DNA of 64,000 bases from Alteromonas sp. MMG017 (GTDB lineage: Bacteria; Pseudomonadota; Gammaproteobacteria; Enterobacterales; Alteromonadaceae). Within the stretch, counting starts at the first letter, position 1, and the number at the start of each line of letters is the position of its first letter. The stretch covers positions 124,001 to 188,000 of the forward strand of contig NZ_JAGJDY010000010.1 in assembly GCF_018100795.1 (NCBI RefSeq), in the 5' to 3' direction. The translations under genes were made by a program, and so were the position numbers. Below are positions 9,146-18,685 of this stretch, piece by piece. The notes below the pieces were generated by a model. It worked only from the letters and a program-made list of their open reading frames with translations. It was not told the DNA's origin and did not search any database.

Positions 9146-10945
9146 TCATTCCCCCCCTACCTGCTTGGGTAATTTAAGCGTAAATGTAGTGTCTAATTCG
9201 CTCGATTCATCCACGGGGGAAAGTGCTAACGTTCCATGTATTTTCTTCGCTAAATTAGAACAGACAGACAACCCCATGCCTGTTCCCTTACCAACGTCTT
9301 TTGTAGTGAAGAAAGGGTCAAAAACATGCTTACGACTTTTTTCTGCTATACCGCCCGCGTTGTCTGAAACATTCATTAGCACAAACTCCGCTTTTTCTTC
9401 AACACTGACTTTGATGATTTTCTGCTGAGTTTGCTTCTCTGAGGTGGCGTGGGCTTGAATCGCATTTTTAACCAAATTGGCGATTATCTGTTGGATGAAT
9501 CCTTTATGTGACGTTATCTGAATATCACTATCAATAGCTAGTTGAACTTCAACGTCATCACTCAATTCGTATTTGAGCATTCGAACGGTTTCTTTGGTTA
9601 CTTCACTGAGGTTTATTGGCTGATTCTCTAGTGACTCTTTACGAGAATAGCTCCCTAAATCATTAATGATATCCCTTACTCTCAGTAAACCTTCTTTTGA
9701 ATCGTGCACTAGCGCTTTTATATCTTCGGTCACAAAATCAATATCACGAGTTTGTTTGAAGCTTTGTATTGATTGGGAGAGTTTCTGATTTACTGGCTGC
9801 TCAATCTCGTTAATAGATTGAATAAGCTGTTCATGCAAATCCACCATGCTGATTAGCGTTTCTACGTAATGATCAAGGGGGTCGAAGTTGCTGATAACAA
9901 ACGCCAACGGATTATTTATTTCATGGGCAATTCCAGCTGCCATATGACCAACAGAAGCCATTTTTTCTGCATGAATCAGATGATCTTGGGTTGTTTTCAG
10001 TTCGGCCAAGGTTTCTTTTAAACGCTGATAATGCGTGGCCATTCGCGATTCGGCAAATCGACGTTCTAATATTATTTTAAGCTGCAAGGAAGCATCACGC
10101 ATAACGTTTAGTTGCGTGGTAGATACGCTATCTAGCGCCTCTTCACTTATGAAACAAACAATTGACGCCAAATTATTGTTGTACACAATTAACGGGAATA
10201 CTAAATAGCTCGCCACAGGGTTTGGCAAAATATCGATTAATGCGCGCATAGGTGCAAGCTCGGGCGATAAGTTAACCACGGGGGCCTTACACTGCAGGGC
10301 TAGGTCGATGATGTATTGCTTTGTATCATCATCTACAGCTTCAAGTTCGCTCGGGCCGATAGAGGGCTGTGATGTGGGTACACAGGTAACTTTAGCGGGG
10401 GTAACCACTAATCCACTATGTCCACCACAAAATTGCAGCAACGCTTCTGCATAGGATGCGATTAATGCTTGAATGTTCTGACGTTGATGAGAAAATCTAT
10501 TCACCGAGGTAAGCATATTCACTTGCGCATCTTTTTCCTTTAGATGCTTTTTGCTAATGATAATGCGCTTAATAATGCGCGCTATTTTACGTTGTACAAA
10601 CGCAGCGTCTTCCTTATTTAAGCGGATAACATCGTCCACATCCGCCCTATTCATTATTTCACTTGGTGTGGTAGAAACTGCATCACCCACGCAAATAATC
10701 AAAGTGCTACTATGCGATGCTAATGACGTTCGCACGTAGTGTATGATCTCAATACTGTCCGATTCACTTCGTGCATCATTAATATGGAAAAACAATTTAT
10801 CTGGCGTATTGGAACGCAGTGCTTTTTTTAGCTTCTTGGCTGATGAATAACAGTGGGTGTCGAGACCTTCGGGTAAAAACTCCGTCAACTCAGATGGCGC
10901 GTTAGTAAATATTATTGCCATTTGAGGCAGGTTAGGATTCACCAT
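9146..10945 (-). CDS. Soluble sensor histidine kinase with receiver-like and GAF-like N-terminus
   Basis: A 599-residue protein with no membrane segment. Residues about 1-120 resemble a degenerate receiver (no convincing acidic pocket), and about 150-300 a GAF-like sensor domain. A coiled-coil linker leads to HisKA with phospho-acceptor His in GIAHEINNP (about residue 345). The HATPase domain has its N box (NLVKNAIQAH), G1 (DNAGGI) and G2 (GKGTGMGLSV). It starts 84 bp from a divergent BLUF photoreceptor gene, so the two may share control or function together in light sensing (inference). No response regulator is adjacent. Confidence 0.85.
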   Translation of the reverse strand: MVNPNLPQMAIIFTNAPSELTEFLPEGLDTHCYSSAKKLKKALRSNTPDKLFFHINDARSESDSIEIIHYVRTSLASHSSTLIICVGDAVSTTPSEIMNRADVDDVIRLNKEDAAFVQRKIARIIKRIIISKKHLKEKDAQVNMLTSVNRFSHQRQNIQALIASYAEALLQFCGGHSGLVVTPAKVTCVPTSQPSIGPSELEAVDDDTKQYIIDLALQCKAPVVNLSPELAPMRALIDILPNPVASYLVFPLIVYNNNLASIVCFISEEALDSVSTTQLNVMRDASLQLKIILERRFAESRMATHYQRLKETLAELKTTQDHLIHAEKMASVGHMAAGIAHEINNPLAFVISNFDPLDHYVETLISMVDLHEQLIQSINEIEQPVNQKLSQSIQSFKQTRDIDFVTEDIKALVHDSKEGLLRVRDIINDLGSYSRKESLENQPINLSEVTKETVRMLKYELSDDVEVQLAIDSDIQITSHKGFIQQIIANLVKNAIQAHATSEKQTQQKIIKVSVEEKAEFVLMNVSDNAGGIAEKSRKHVFDPFFTTKDVGKGTGMGLSVCSNLAKKIHGTLALSPVDESSELDTTFTLKLPKQVGGE

Positions 10946-11029
10946 AGATTTGAAGATTTCATCCTTTTGCTCTATTTATTCTTAATAAACTTATAGTTTG
11001 TTTTTGCAAAAAGGAGTATTAATAACTCT

Positions 11030-11449
11030 ATGAAAAATATCGTGCGCTTAATTTATTTGAGTTCGGCAACCCGAGATATGTCGCTTTCAGACATGAAAGA
11101 TATCTTAACTTATGCCCGTAAAAATAATCAGTCTTTAGGGATTTGCGGGATGCTCTGCTACGACAACCGCTATTTTGTACAAGCCTTAGAAGGTGAGCGC
11201 GAAGCGGTTAATGAATTATTTTTTCATATTTCAGATGATGCTCGACACTCAGATGTCATTATCACCAGTTACGAATATATTGATAAGCCCACCTTCACCG
11301 AGTGGAATATGGGTTACGCTGGCAGTACACCAATTTTTACTGAGTTACTTGCTCGATTATCACAAACCGAGTTTGAACCCACTAAACTTCCCCCAAAGCA
11401 AATTTATGCCTTACTTAGGCACCTTTCAGCACATCAGCAAAAGGTGTAG
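11030..11449 (+). CDS. BLUF-domain blue-light sensor
   Basis: A 139-residue protein that is almost entirely one BLUF domain (residues about 4-100) binding FAD, followed by a ~40-residue helical tail. All residues of the photocycle occur at the spacing known from AppA: Tyr9, Asn33, Gln51, Trp92 and Met94 (AppA Tyr21, Asn45, Gln63, Trp104, Met106). There is no attached EAL, cyclase or other output domain, so it belongs to the short BLUF class that acts through a protein partner. The divergent histidine kinase gene 84 bp away is the nearest candidate (inference). Confidence 0.93.
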   Translation: MKNIVRLIYLSSATRDMSLSDMKDILTYARKNNQSLGICGMLCYDNRYFVQALEGEREAVNELFFHISDDARHSDVIITSYEYIDKPTFTEWNMGYAGSTPIFTELLARLSQTEFEPTKLPPKQIYALLRHLSAHQQKV

Positions 11450-11520
11450 TGTTAACCACATTTCGCAATTTTTAGCGGCTGTTTAATAACCGGGGTTTAG
11501 GCTTTAACTTAACGCTTTGC

Positions 11521-12246
11521 CTAGTCAGTTGTTTTTAAATTTGGGTACAGATTGAAAAACTCACACCAATGAGAAATCGACGGTACCTTGTCGTTCTTAT
11601 CTGCGCTAATTGGTTCATTCTTATCTGCGCTAGTTGGCAGTACACCTTTAAAATGGCTTGCGCCGGTATATTTCACCACCTGCATATCAGCAGCTAGTGC
11701 GCCTTGAATACCCGCTTCTGAGTCTTCGATAACTAAACAATTTTTAGGCTTAATTCCCATCTTTGATGCGGCAAGTAAAAAGATATCAGGGGCTGGTTTC
11801 CCATTTTCAACTTCTGTACTTGTGGTAATGCGCCCTTCAAAAAAAGAAAGAAGACCTGTTTTTTCTAGCGCAAACGCAACCCGCTTTGGGCTACTGCTGG
11901 TTGCAATGCAGTTTCTAACATTCAAGCCGGCAAGCACACTGTTGAGCTCGGGCGTAGTTTGTAACTCTTCAGCAAACACCTTTAATAGCGCGGTTAGGTA
12001 GTTATCTCTAAACTCAGCAGGAAGCGAAATGTTGAAGTCGGTTAAAATCTGCTTATGTGCAGATTCATAACTTTTACCCAGAAAGTGTTCGTCAAAGTAA
12101 GCGCTTGAAACTACTACTTTTAAATCAGCCAGCATGGCGATTATTACCCGTTTACACAATACTTCGCTATCAATTAACACCCCATCACAGTCGAAAATAA
12201 CGAGCTGAATGTCTGTACTGTCGAGGGAGGTTTTACTACTACCCAT
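11521..12246 (-). CDS. HAD-superfamily phosphatase/phosphoglucomutase-like hydrolase
   Basis: A 241-residue HAD protein with motif I VIFDCDGVLIDSE (nucleophile and acid Asp), motif II (ATSSS), motif III Lys in ENGKPAPD and motif IV VIEDSEAG. The cap domain is alpha-helical, as in beta-phosphoglucomutases and sugar phosphatases. I chose the ATG at 12246 because AAGGA lies seven bases upstream; a start at 12315 would add 23 residues not seen in the family. It is the last gene of the ABC-importer operon, 84 bp after the ATPase, so a sugar- or polyol-phosphate is a likely substrate (inference). The C-terminus holds a 24-bp in-frame duplication. Confidence 0.82.
   Translation of the reverse strand: MGSSKTSLDSTDIQLVIFDCDGVLIDSEVLCKRVIIAMLADLKVVVSSAYFDEHFLGKSYESAHKQILTDFNISLPAEFRDNYLTALLKVFAEELQTTPELNSVLAGLNVRNCIATSSSPKRVAFALEKTGLLSFFEGRITTSTEVENGKPAPDIFLLAASKMGIKPKNCLVIEDSEAGIQGALAADMQVVKYTGASHFKGVLPTSADKNEPISADKNDKVPSISHWCEFFNLYPNLKTTD
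11594..11641. repeat. 24-bp in-frame tandem duplication in the HAD gene
   Basis: The 24-base unit starting TTCTTATCTGCGCTA occurs twice head to tail (11594-11617 and 11618-11641) with a few changes. It duplicates eight codons (SADKNEPI / SADKNDKV region) near the C-terminus of the hydrolase, outside the HAD motifs. Confidence 0.75.
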
Positions 12247-12330
12247 TTGATAATCCTTGTATCTTTTGTCCTTAAAAAACGTGCGAGTTATTCTTGAATG
12301 CAATAACCCGCACATTAACTTAAAAACGAC

Positions 12331-13362
12331 TTATGCTACACGCTCTTCGCCCCAAGAAAGTGAGGGAATGGTTACGCCATCTTTGTCGAAATGCATAATT
12401 TTGCTTTCTGCGGCAGTTAAATTAATGGTATCGCCGTAGCTAACTGGGCAATCGCCATCCGCTTTAACGGTAACGGTACCCACACCTTCCACATTAACGT
12501 GCAAGAAGGTTTCAGAACCAAGATGCTCTATTACACCTACTTTGCCTGTCCATAACCCTGGCTCTTCGGTAATTTTGAAGTGCTCTGGGCGCACGCCAAT
12601 ACTGTGAGTGTCGTCACCTGCTTTCGCTGGCACTTCAATGAAGTTCATTTTTGGCGAACCAATAAAACCAGCTACAAAGCGGTTAACCGGTTTTTGGTAA
12701 AGCTCTAGCGGCGTGCCCACTTGTTCAATAATACCACCATTAAATACCGCAATACGGTCTGCCATGGTCATGGCTTCCACCTGATCGTGGGTTACGTAAA
12801 TCATGGTGGTATCTAAACTTTTATGAAGTTCTGATATTTCTAGGCGCATGTTAACCCGAAGCGATGCATCAAGGTTAGATAACGGTTCGTCGAACAAAAA
12901 TGCCGAAGGCTGGCGCACAATAGCACGGCCAATCGCCACACGCTGACGCTGCCCACCAGATAACTGACCAGGCTTGCGGTCTAGATAATCGGTAAGGTTC
13001 AGCATTTTTGCCGCTTTTTCGATTTTTTCATCAATAATCGCAGGAGCAACTTTTGCGCGCTTAAGCGGAAACGCAATATTGCTGCGCACAGACATATGCG
13101 GGTACAACGCGTAAGACTGAAATACCATCGCCAAGCCACGTTTAGCTGGCGGCATATTGGTGGCATCTTCACCGTCAATATCTATGTTACCACTGGTGGT
13201 ATCTTCAAGCCCTGCAATCATGCGAAGTAAGGTAGATTTACCGCAGCCCGATGGCCCAACGAATACAATGAATTCACCGTCGCGGATATGCAAATCTAGC
13301 GGCTTAATAACATTTACATCGCCAAAGCTTTTTGTCACTTGTTTTAAAGTAATGCTTCCCAT
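12331..13362 (-). CDS. ABC importer ATPase, MalK/SmoK-type (polyol/sugar)
   Basis: A 343-residue ATPase with Walker [11 protein letters not shown]-loop [13 protein letters not shown], signature [15 protein letters not shown], Walker [13 protein letters not shown] and the H-loop in YVTHDQ. A C-terminal TOBE/MalK-like domain (about 235-343) includes IGVRPEHF. It powers uptake by the adjacent permease pair and is closest in build to the sorbitol/mannitol importer ATPases. It lies 10 bp downstream of the second permease gene. The MalK-type tail may bind regulators, but none is visible nearby. Confidence 0.9.
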   Translation of the reverse strand: MGSITLKQVTKSFGDVNVIKPLDLHIRDGEFIVFVGPSGCGKSTLLRMIAGLEDTTSGNIDIDGEDATNMPPAKRGLAMVFQSYALYPHMSVRSNIAFPLKRAKVAPAIIDEKIEKAAKMLNLTDYLDRKPGQLSGGQRQRVAIGRAIVRQPSAFLFDEPLSNLDASLRVNMRLEISELHKSLDTTMIYVTHDQVEAMTMADRIAVFNGGIIEQVGTPLELYQKPVNRFVAGFIGSPKMNFIEVPAKAGDDTHSIGVRPEHFKITEEPGLWTGKVGVIEHLGSETFLHVNVEGVGTVTVKADGDCPVSYGDTINLTAAESKIMHFDKDGVTIPSLSWGEERVA

Positions 13363-13372
13363 TGGAATACTC

Positions 13373-14203
13373 CTACTTAACCGCGCCGAAACTTAATCCG
13401 CGCACTAATTGTTTTTGACTGAACCAACCAAGAATAAGAATTGGCACCACAGCCATCACCGAGGCGGCTGATAATTTTGCGTAAAATAAGCCTTCTGGGC
13501 TTGAGTAACTGGCAATAAACGCTGTTAACGGTGCTGCATTGGCAGCGGTAAGAATGAGCGTCCAAAATGCTTCATTCCACGCCAAAATAACGTTTAATAG
13601 CAGGGTTGATGCTATGCCGGGCAAGGCGATTGGAAGTAACACATGAAAAATTTCTTCTTTTATTCCAGCGCCATCCATACGTGCTGCTTCAAGAATTTCA
13701 TGAGGAATTTCTCTGAAATAGGTATAAAGCATCCACACCATGATAGGTAAGTTAATTAGTGTCATTACAATCACCAAACCTAAGCGGGTATCTAGCAATC
13801 CGAAGTCTCGGAACAATAGATAGATAGGAATAAGCACCCCTACTGGTGGAAGCATTTTGGTTGATAGCATCCACATTAATAGGTTTTTAGTCCGCTTGGT
13901 TTGCACAAATGCCATCGACCATGCAGCCGGAATAGCAATAAGCAGTCCAAGTAAACTTGCTCCTAATGAGATGATCACAGAGTTCATAAAGTGATCGAAA
14001 TAAGGTGAGCGTGCTAACACATCTTTGTAGTTCTCTAGCGTCCACTCAAACATGAATAAACTTGGCGTAGCCGAGATGGCTTCAGATTCCGTTTTGAAGC
14101 TGGTGATCATGGTCCAAAGAATGGGGAAGAAAATCATTCCACTTATGGTCCATGCCAATATGGTGTATATGGCTTTTGATTTATTGCTGTTGTTCATTGC
14201 CAT
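13373..14203 (-). CDS. ABC importer permease, MalG-like (polyol/sugar)
   Basis: A 276-residue inner-membrane permease with six predicted helices and the EAA loop ([20 protein letters not shown], about residues 178-197) that docks on the ATPase. I start it at the ATG 14203, seven bases after GGAGGG; the GTG one codon earlier (14206) is possible. It begins directly after the stop of the partner permease gene, so the two are coupled. By operon context it imports a polyol such as mannitol or sorbitol, but the substrate is inferred. Confidence 0.9.
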   Translation of the reverse strand: MAMNNSNKSKAIYTILAWTISGMIFFPILWTMITSFKTESEAISATPSLFMFEWTLENYKDVLARSPYFDHFMNSVIISLGASLLGLLIAIPAAWSMAFVQTKRTKNLLMWMLSTKMLPPVGVLIPIYLLFRDFGLLDTRLGLVIVMTLINLPIMVWMLYTYFREIPHEILEAARMDGAGIKEEIFHVLLPIALPGIASTLLLNVILAWNEAFWTLILTAANAAPLTAFIASYSSPEGLFYAKLSAASVMAVVPILILGWFSQKQLVRGLSFGAVK

Positions 14204-14206
14204 CAC

Positions 14207-15079
14207 TTAACCCTCCAAATTTTTGCCGATAAGGCGCATTAAGAAGATGGCAACAATATTGGCAATAATAACTGCCACAATGCCACCGGCTGAACCACCG
14301 CCCACATCAAACTGAAGTAACGATTGGGTATAAATGAGATACGTAATATTGGTGGACGAATAGCCAGGCCCGCCGCTGGTTGTGACCAAAATTTCTGCAA
14401 AAATAGACAGTAAGAAAATGGTCTCAATTAAAATCACTGCGGTAACCGCCCGTGATAAATGAGGTAATACAATATAAATAAACTTACTGAACGGACCTGC
14501 ACCATCTAAGTCTGCGGCTTCTAGTTGCTCTCTATCTAGCGATTGAATTGCGGTAAGCAGAATTAGCGCTGCAAAAGGTAGCCACTGCCACGACACAATA
14601 ATGATGATGGACAGCAACGGAATTTCTGCAAAGAAATCGATTGGTGTTGCACCAAAGAACTCGGCAAGGTGAGCAAACAGCCCATTTACTGGGTTCATGA
14701 ACATATTTTTCCATACCAGCGCTGAAACCGTTGGCATGACGAAAAACGGTGCTAATACCATTATGCGGACATAGTTTCTGCCCCATATGGCTTGGTCGAG
14801 CAATATGGCTAAACCTATACCGCCGCAGATTGTGATAAACAGCACACCTCCTACTAGCAATAAGGTATTAAAGAATGACTCTATGAAGGCAGGGTCAGTA
14901 AGAAAAAACTCGTAGTTTAAAAAGCCTATGTATTCATTATCGCCAGGCATGAGCAGGTTATAATCTAAAAATGAGAAATATAACGTCATGCAAAGTGGAA
15001 CAATCATCCAAGCTAACAGCAAGGTGACCGAAGGAAACAGCATCATTTTGGCTAAGGTACGAGATTGGGTTGTCGCCAT
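14207..15079 (-). CDS. ABC importer permease, MalF-like (polyol/sugar)
   Basis: A 290-residue inner-membrane permease with six helices and an EAA loop (EAADLDGAGPFSKFIYIVLP, around residues 195-215). The ATG at 15079 is chosen because AAGGGG lies nine bases upstream; a longer start at 15124 would add 15 residues with no ribosome site. It forms a heterodimer with the permease encoded immediately downstream and lies 65 bp after the binding-protein gene. Confidence 0.9.
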   Translation of the reverse strand: MATTQSRTLAKMMLFPSVTLLLAWMIVPLCMTLYFSFLDYNLLMPGDNEYIGFLNYEFFLTDPAFIESFFNTLLLVGGVLFITICGGIGLAILLDQAIWGRNYVRIMVLAPFFVMPTVSALVWKNMFMNPVNGLFAHLAEFFGATPIDFFAEIPLLSIIIIVSWQWLPFAALILLTAIQSLDREQLEAADLDGAGPFSKFIYIVLPHLSRAVTAVILIETIFLLSIFAEILVTTSGGPGYSSTNITYLIYTQSLLQFDVGGGSAGGIVAVIIANIVAIFLMRLIGKNLEG

Positions 15080-15144
15080 TACTAAGCCCCTTACAAGTAA
15101 ATGAAGGGTAAGTGCACCTTGCACCTACCCGTAGTTAATATTTA

Positions 15145-16452
15145 TTATTTTGGGTAACGCGCTTTGCGCATGGCTCTTTCAACTAATCGCTGAGAGCTCT
15201 GTAGTGCTTGGTCTACCGTCATACGGCCGGTTAATGCTGCACTAAACTGTTGTCCTACCGCCGTTCCTATTCCTTGAAACTCGGGTATAGCCACAAACTG
15301 CACACCCACATAAGGCACTGGCTCTACGGTTGGGTTTTTAGGATCTGCTGAGTTAATTGAATCAAGGGTAATTTGTGCAAAAGGCGCCGCACTCATGTAC
15401 TCAGGATTTTCATAAAGTGAAGCGCGGGTACCTGGAGGTACATTTGCCCATCCTTTCTTTTCAGCCACTAACGCAGAGTATTCTTTTGAGGTAGCCCAGC
15501 TGATGAACTTCATCGCCGCATCGCTCTTTTTGCTGCTTGAGGGAATAGCCAGTGTCCATGCCCATAACCAGTTACCGCGCTTACCTAGGCCGTTATCTGG
15601 CGCTAGTGCAAAACCTACTTTGTCGGCAACTTCAGAGTCTTTCTCGTTAGTCACAAAACCGCCTGCAACCGTTGCATCAATCCAAATACCGCACTTACCG
15701 GTTTGAAACAGCGCTAGGTTTTCATTAAATCCGTTCGCTGATGAACCTGGAGGGCCATACTTGTCCATTACATCAACATAGTATTCTAGGGTGTCTTTCC
15801 ATGCTTTTGAGTCGAACTGAGGTTTCCAATTTTCATCAAACCAACGTGCGCCAAACGAGTTAGACATAGACGTTAACAACGCAATGTTTTCACCCCATCC
15901 CGCTTTACCACGAAGGCAAATGCCGTAAACACCTGAATCTTTGTCTGTCATTGCAGCAGCAGCTTCGCGAATAAACTTCCACGTAGGCGCTTTTGGCATT
16001 TCAAGGCCGGCTTTCGCCATTAAGTCAGTGCGATACATTACCATCGAGCTTTCACCATAAAACGGGGCAGCGTACAGCTTGTTGTCTACCGACAGACCGC
16101 TTCGAATCGCAGGTAATAAATCTTCTACATCGTAATCAGCGCCAAGGCCATCAAGCTCTTCTAGCCAACCTTGGTTACCCCAAATTGGCACTTCATAAGT
16201 ACCAATGGTCATCACATCGTACTGACCACCACCGGTGGCTACATCAGTAGTTACACGTTGACGTAGAATGTTTTCTTCTAGTGTTACCCACTTAAGGTCG
16301 ATACCTGGGTTCTTCTTTTCAAAGTCGCTACTAAGTTCTTTCATGGCAATCATGTCGCCATTATTTACCGTTGCAATAGTAATGGTTTCTGCATTCACTG
16401 CTGCACTCATCGTCATTGCACCAGCAAGCATTAAAGATAGTTTTTTCAACAT
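15145..16452 (-). CDS. Periplasmic substrate-binding protein of polyol/sugar ABC importer
   Basis: A 435-residue family-1 extracellular solute-binding protein. A signal peptide is cut after about residue 21 (AAVNA-ETI). The mature protein has the two-lobed maltose-binding pattern (YDVMTIGTYEVPIW, KLYAAPFYGESSMVMYRTDL) seen in SmoE-like sorbitol/mannitol binding proteins. AGGGGAAG precedes the start. The gene follows the porin gene and precedes both permeases; a long hairpin in the porin-binding protein gap may set their relative expression. The substrate call is from family resemblance only. Confidence 0.88.
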   Translation of the reverse strand: MLKKLSLMLAGAMTMSAAVNAETITIATVNNGDMIAMKELSSDFEKKNPGIDLKWVTLEENILRQRVTTDVATGGGQYDVMTIGTYEVPIWGNQGWLEELDGLGADYDVEDLLPAIRSGLSVDNKLYAAPFYGESSMVMYRTDLMAKAGLEMPKAPTWKFIREAAAAMTDKDSGVYGICLRGKAGWGENIALLTSMSNSFGARWFDENWKPQFDSKAWKDTLEYYVDVMDKYGPPGSSANGFNENLALFQTGKCGIWIDATVAGGFVTNEKDSEVADKVGFALAPDNGLGKRGNWLWAWTLAIPSSSKKSDAAMKFISWATSKEYSALVAEKKGWANVPPGTRASLYENPEYMSAAPFAQITLDSINSADPKNPTVEPVPYVGVQFVAIPEFQGIGTAVGQQFSAALTGRMTVDQALQSSQRLVERAMRKARYPK

Positions 16453-16480
16453 CGGGTTCTTCCCCTTTAGGTTTTGAAGG

Positions 16481-16527
16481 GTATGACTTTCCCCTCCCCT
16501 ATATTCAGCTGGGGACGAAAGTCATAC
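16481..16527 (-). other. Long hairpin between porin and binding-protein genes
   Basis: Eleven-base perfect arms, GTATGACTTTC (16481-16491) and GAAAGTCATAC (16517-16527), with further CCC/GGGG pairing inside and a small AC bulge. No T-run follows on the minus strand, so it is not a typical terminator. Its place between two co-directional genes suggests an mRNA processing or stabilising element (inference). Confidence 0.7.
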
Positions 16528-16610
16528 TGCTTTCACAACTTAATGTTTTGGTTAGTTTAAAAGCGCGAGTCGCTAAGGACCTGCCACTCGCGCTGTGGTT
16601 CGTAAACTGA

Positions 16611-18026
16611 TTAGAACTTAACTGAAATTTCAGAGGTGATGCCGTCAAACCCTGTGCCTATTTGGCCACCTGAGTTAACGCCTTCATCTTGATTGACATA
16701 TTCTACTTTCCACAATGTTCTATTGTTTATCCAGTAACCTGCAGATACTTGCAAACGTGTGACTTCATTGTCGGTTTGTTCAATTAGGTCAGAGGTATTT
16801 TCAGATTCTGCGTAACGTGCTGCCACGTAAAGCTTCTCAGGAAGAATATATTGTTGAGCTTCTAGCGCCCAGTACTGCACCGACGAGTCACCTTCAATGA
16901 CTTGGTTTGAATCAAAGGTAGTGCCAGAAGGGTCTGCCACGCCATCAGTGCCGAAATAGGTGATACCAGCAACCGCGTTACCGTTGGCATCTGCGAAAGT
17001 GTAGTCGTCAGAAGACTTACCTAACATGACAACAACACTCGTTTGATCAGACGGCTGGTAAGCTAAGTTTAATTGCATAATTGATTGGTTCAAGCCTGGC
17101 AGTGCGCCAACATGGGTATCACGTTCACTAGATGCAGAGGCTGAAAAGTTATAGTTTTCACCATCGCCGAAACGATAGTTGGTGGTCGTAACGCCATCAA
17201 GGCTTGCTACACCATCGGCAAATACAAGCTGGTCGCCTTGATTAGCTTTGAAAACGTTCAAACCGGCTTTGAAACCACCTTTAAATTCTAATGTGCCTTG
17301 TAGGCGGTAGTTATACCCACGATCATCTTGAAACGCCTCACCAAAGCTTGATGTGGTCATGTGACCCGCTACGTTGTATGAACGAAGAATGCCGCTATCG
17401 AAGGTTTCGGTGTAGCTTAATTGAATGCCGTTTTCAGCTGTGGCGTAGTCGTTAATACCATTACCAATTAACGCATTACCTTGGTTGTCTGCGCCATCTT
17501 GGAATCCTTTGAATTGGAAAGGAGAGGCGCCAATATTACCTACTCGCAAGATAAGGCTTGAATTCTCTTTTTCATAACCAGTAAGGCCAAACATATCAAA
17601 CTCTATGCCGGCGAAGTCTTGGTGGAACGAGAAGTCTCTGTCGCCATTATTACCAAAATCATTTGGCTCTTCAGCAATATCAATATCGGCTGTGATGTTG
17701 TCAGTAATTTTAAACTTAAACATTAAGTTTACGCGCAAACGCCCAAAACCATCTGATTGGGTTTCGTCTTCAGGGCGAAATGCACCCTCTGAGGCTTGTA
17801 TAGCTTGGTAGTTCTGCATCGCTAGAAAATTAACTTGAACCCGGCCATCTAAAAACTCATTAGGTTCATTTGGCGGAACATACATAGGCTTTTCTTCACT
17901 TAACTCTTGCGCTGTCACTACGGACGGCGCCATTGCAAGCATAACTGCAGAAGCTAATGCACTCACTACGGCAATTTTAGAATTAGGTCGAGAAGTTGCT
18001 ATTTGATGCTGGTTATTTTCTAACAT
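16611..18026 (-). CDS. Outer-membrane beta-barrel porin, carbohydrate-type
   Basis: A 471-residue protein with a long N-terminal signal region (hydrophobic VVSALASAVMLAMAPSVVTA, cut near residue 39), alternating beta-strand pattern and a C-terminal Phe (EISVKF) required for barrel assembly. The acidic loops and length fit a substrate-selective porin. It is the first gene of the ABC-importer operon and probably admits the same polyol or sugar through the outer membrane (inference). Not a TonB receptor: there is no plug or TonB box. Confidence 0.8.
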   Translation of the reverse strand: MLENNQHQIATSRPNSKIAVVSALASAVMLAMAPSVVTAQELSEEKPMYVPPNEPNEFLDGRVQVNFLAMQNYQAIQASEGAFRPEDETQSDGFGRLRVNLMFKFKITDNITADIDIAEEPNDFGNNGDRDFSFHQDFAGIEFDMFGLTGYEKENSSLILRVGNIGASPFQFKGFQDGADNQGNALIGNGINDYATAENGIQLSYTETFDSGILRSYNVAGHMTTSSFGEAFQDDRGYNYRLQGTLEFKGGFKAGLNVFKANQGDQLVFADGVASLDGVTTTNYRFGDGENYNFSASASSERDTHVGALPGLNQSIMQLNLAYQPSDQTSVVVMLGKSSDDYTFADANGNAVAGITYFGTDGVADPSGTTFDSNQVIEGDSSVQYWALEAQQYILPEKLYVAARYAESENTSDLIEQTDNEVTRLQVSAGYWINNRTLWKVEYVNQDEGVNSGGQIGTGFDGITSEISVKF

Positions 18027-18258
18027 GGTGGACCCTCAAGTTTCTATGTTTGGTTTTATAAAGTTATTGGAATTTTAGGCAAACCCTTGTCCACCCATAT
18101 TCTCTGTTCGCTTTGAGCAAAAAACCTTCGATAAAAACCAAATCGGTCAGATGCTCAACTTGAGAGCATATGACCATTTTTATTTTTTAACGTCAACAAC
18201 TTTTTTAACAATTAATTTTCATTTACTCTTTAATTTATTACAAAACCTTTATTTTCAT

Positions 18259-18281
18259 AAACTTAACTATTAGTTAAGTTT
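18259..18281. promoter_or_regulatory. Inverted repeat, candidate operator of the polyol importer operon
   Basis: AAACTTAAC (18259-18267) and GTTAAGTTT (18273-18281) are perfect inverted copies around a 5-bp centre, about 235 bp upstream of the porin start. The symmetry suits a dimeric regulator, but no regulator gene is adjacent, so the role is inferred. Confidence 0.4.
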
Positions 18282-18488
18282 TGCTAAATTGATGTAGCAT
18301 GTAAATACCACTGGTTAAACTATGAGAAAAACTAGGTTTGCCAAAACTTAATATTAACAATTCCACTCAAAACACTGCGAGCAAAAGTTAACACCTGTAG
18401 CAATAAACCAATTAATCGACATGTTTTAGTGGCAGCCATATAGCAAATACTGTGAGGATAATTTTGAAGGGTTAGCAATAAGCGCTGT

Positions 18489-18519
18489 GATAGTTAGTAA
18501 AGATAGTTAGTAGAGATAG
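18489..18519. repeat. 13-bp tandem repeat, 2.4 copies
   Basis: GATAGTTAGTAAA, GATAGTTAGTAGA and a partial GATAG follow each other directly. No gene overlaps it; function unknown. Confidence 0.6.
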
Positions 18520-18633
18520 CCCTAGAGATAAGAGAGCTGGGCATAAGCTTGGATTTTAAAATAAGCTGGTGTCATTTAATGCTGCAAATTTATGCTTTTA
18601 GGAGAGTAAGCGTTGTGGTGAAGCCATCTTAAA

Positions 18634-18666
18634 AACAAAAAAAGCCGGGCGATTTCTCGACCCGGC
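18634..18666 (-). terminator. Rho-independent terminator of the cytochrome c gene
   Basis: Read on the minus strand, GCCGGG pairs with CCCGGC (18661-18666 / 18644-18649) and is followed by seven T. It lies 20 bp after the cytochrome stop codon. Confidence 0.85.
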
Positions 18667-18685
18667 CGACAAAACGGGAATGCAT

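Larger units (their letters stand above)
18027..18685. other. Intergenic region upstream of the porin/ABC operon
   Basis: About 660 bp, AT-rich, with no supported gene. It should hold the promoter of the importer operon at its left end. Visible structures are a 9-bp-arm inverted repeat at 18259-18281, a 13-bp tandem repeat at 18489-18519 and the cytochrome c terminator at 18634-18666. Confidence 0.6.

Noticed and set aside
18489..18519. Short tandem repeat as a CRISPR or phage attachment site
   Set aside because: The repeats are only 13 bp, directly adjacent without spacers, and no integrase or tRNA is nearby.
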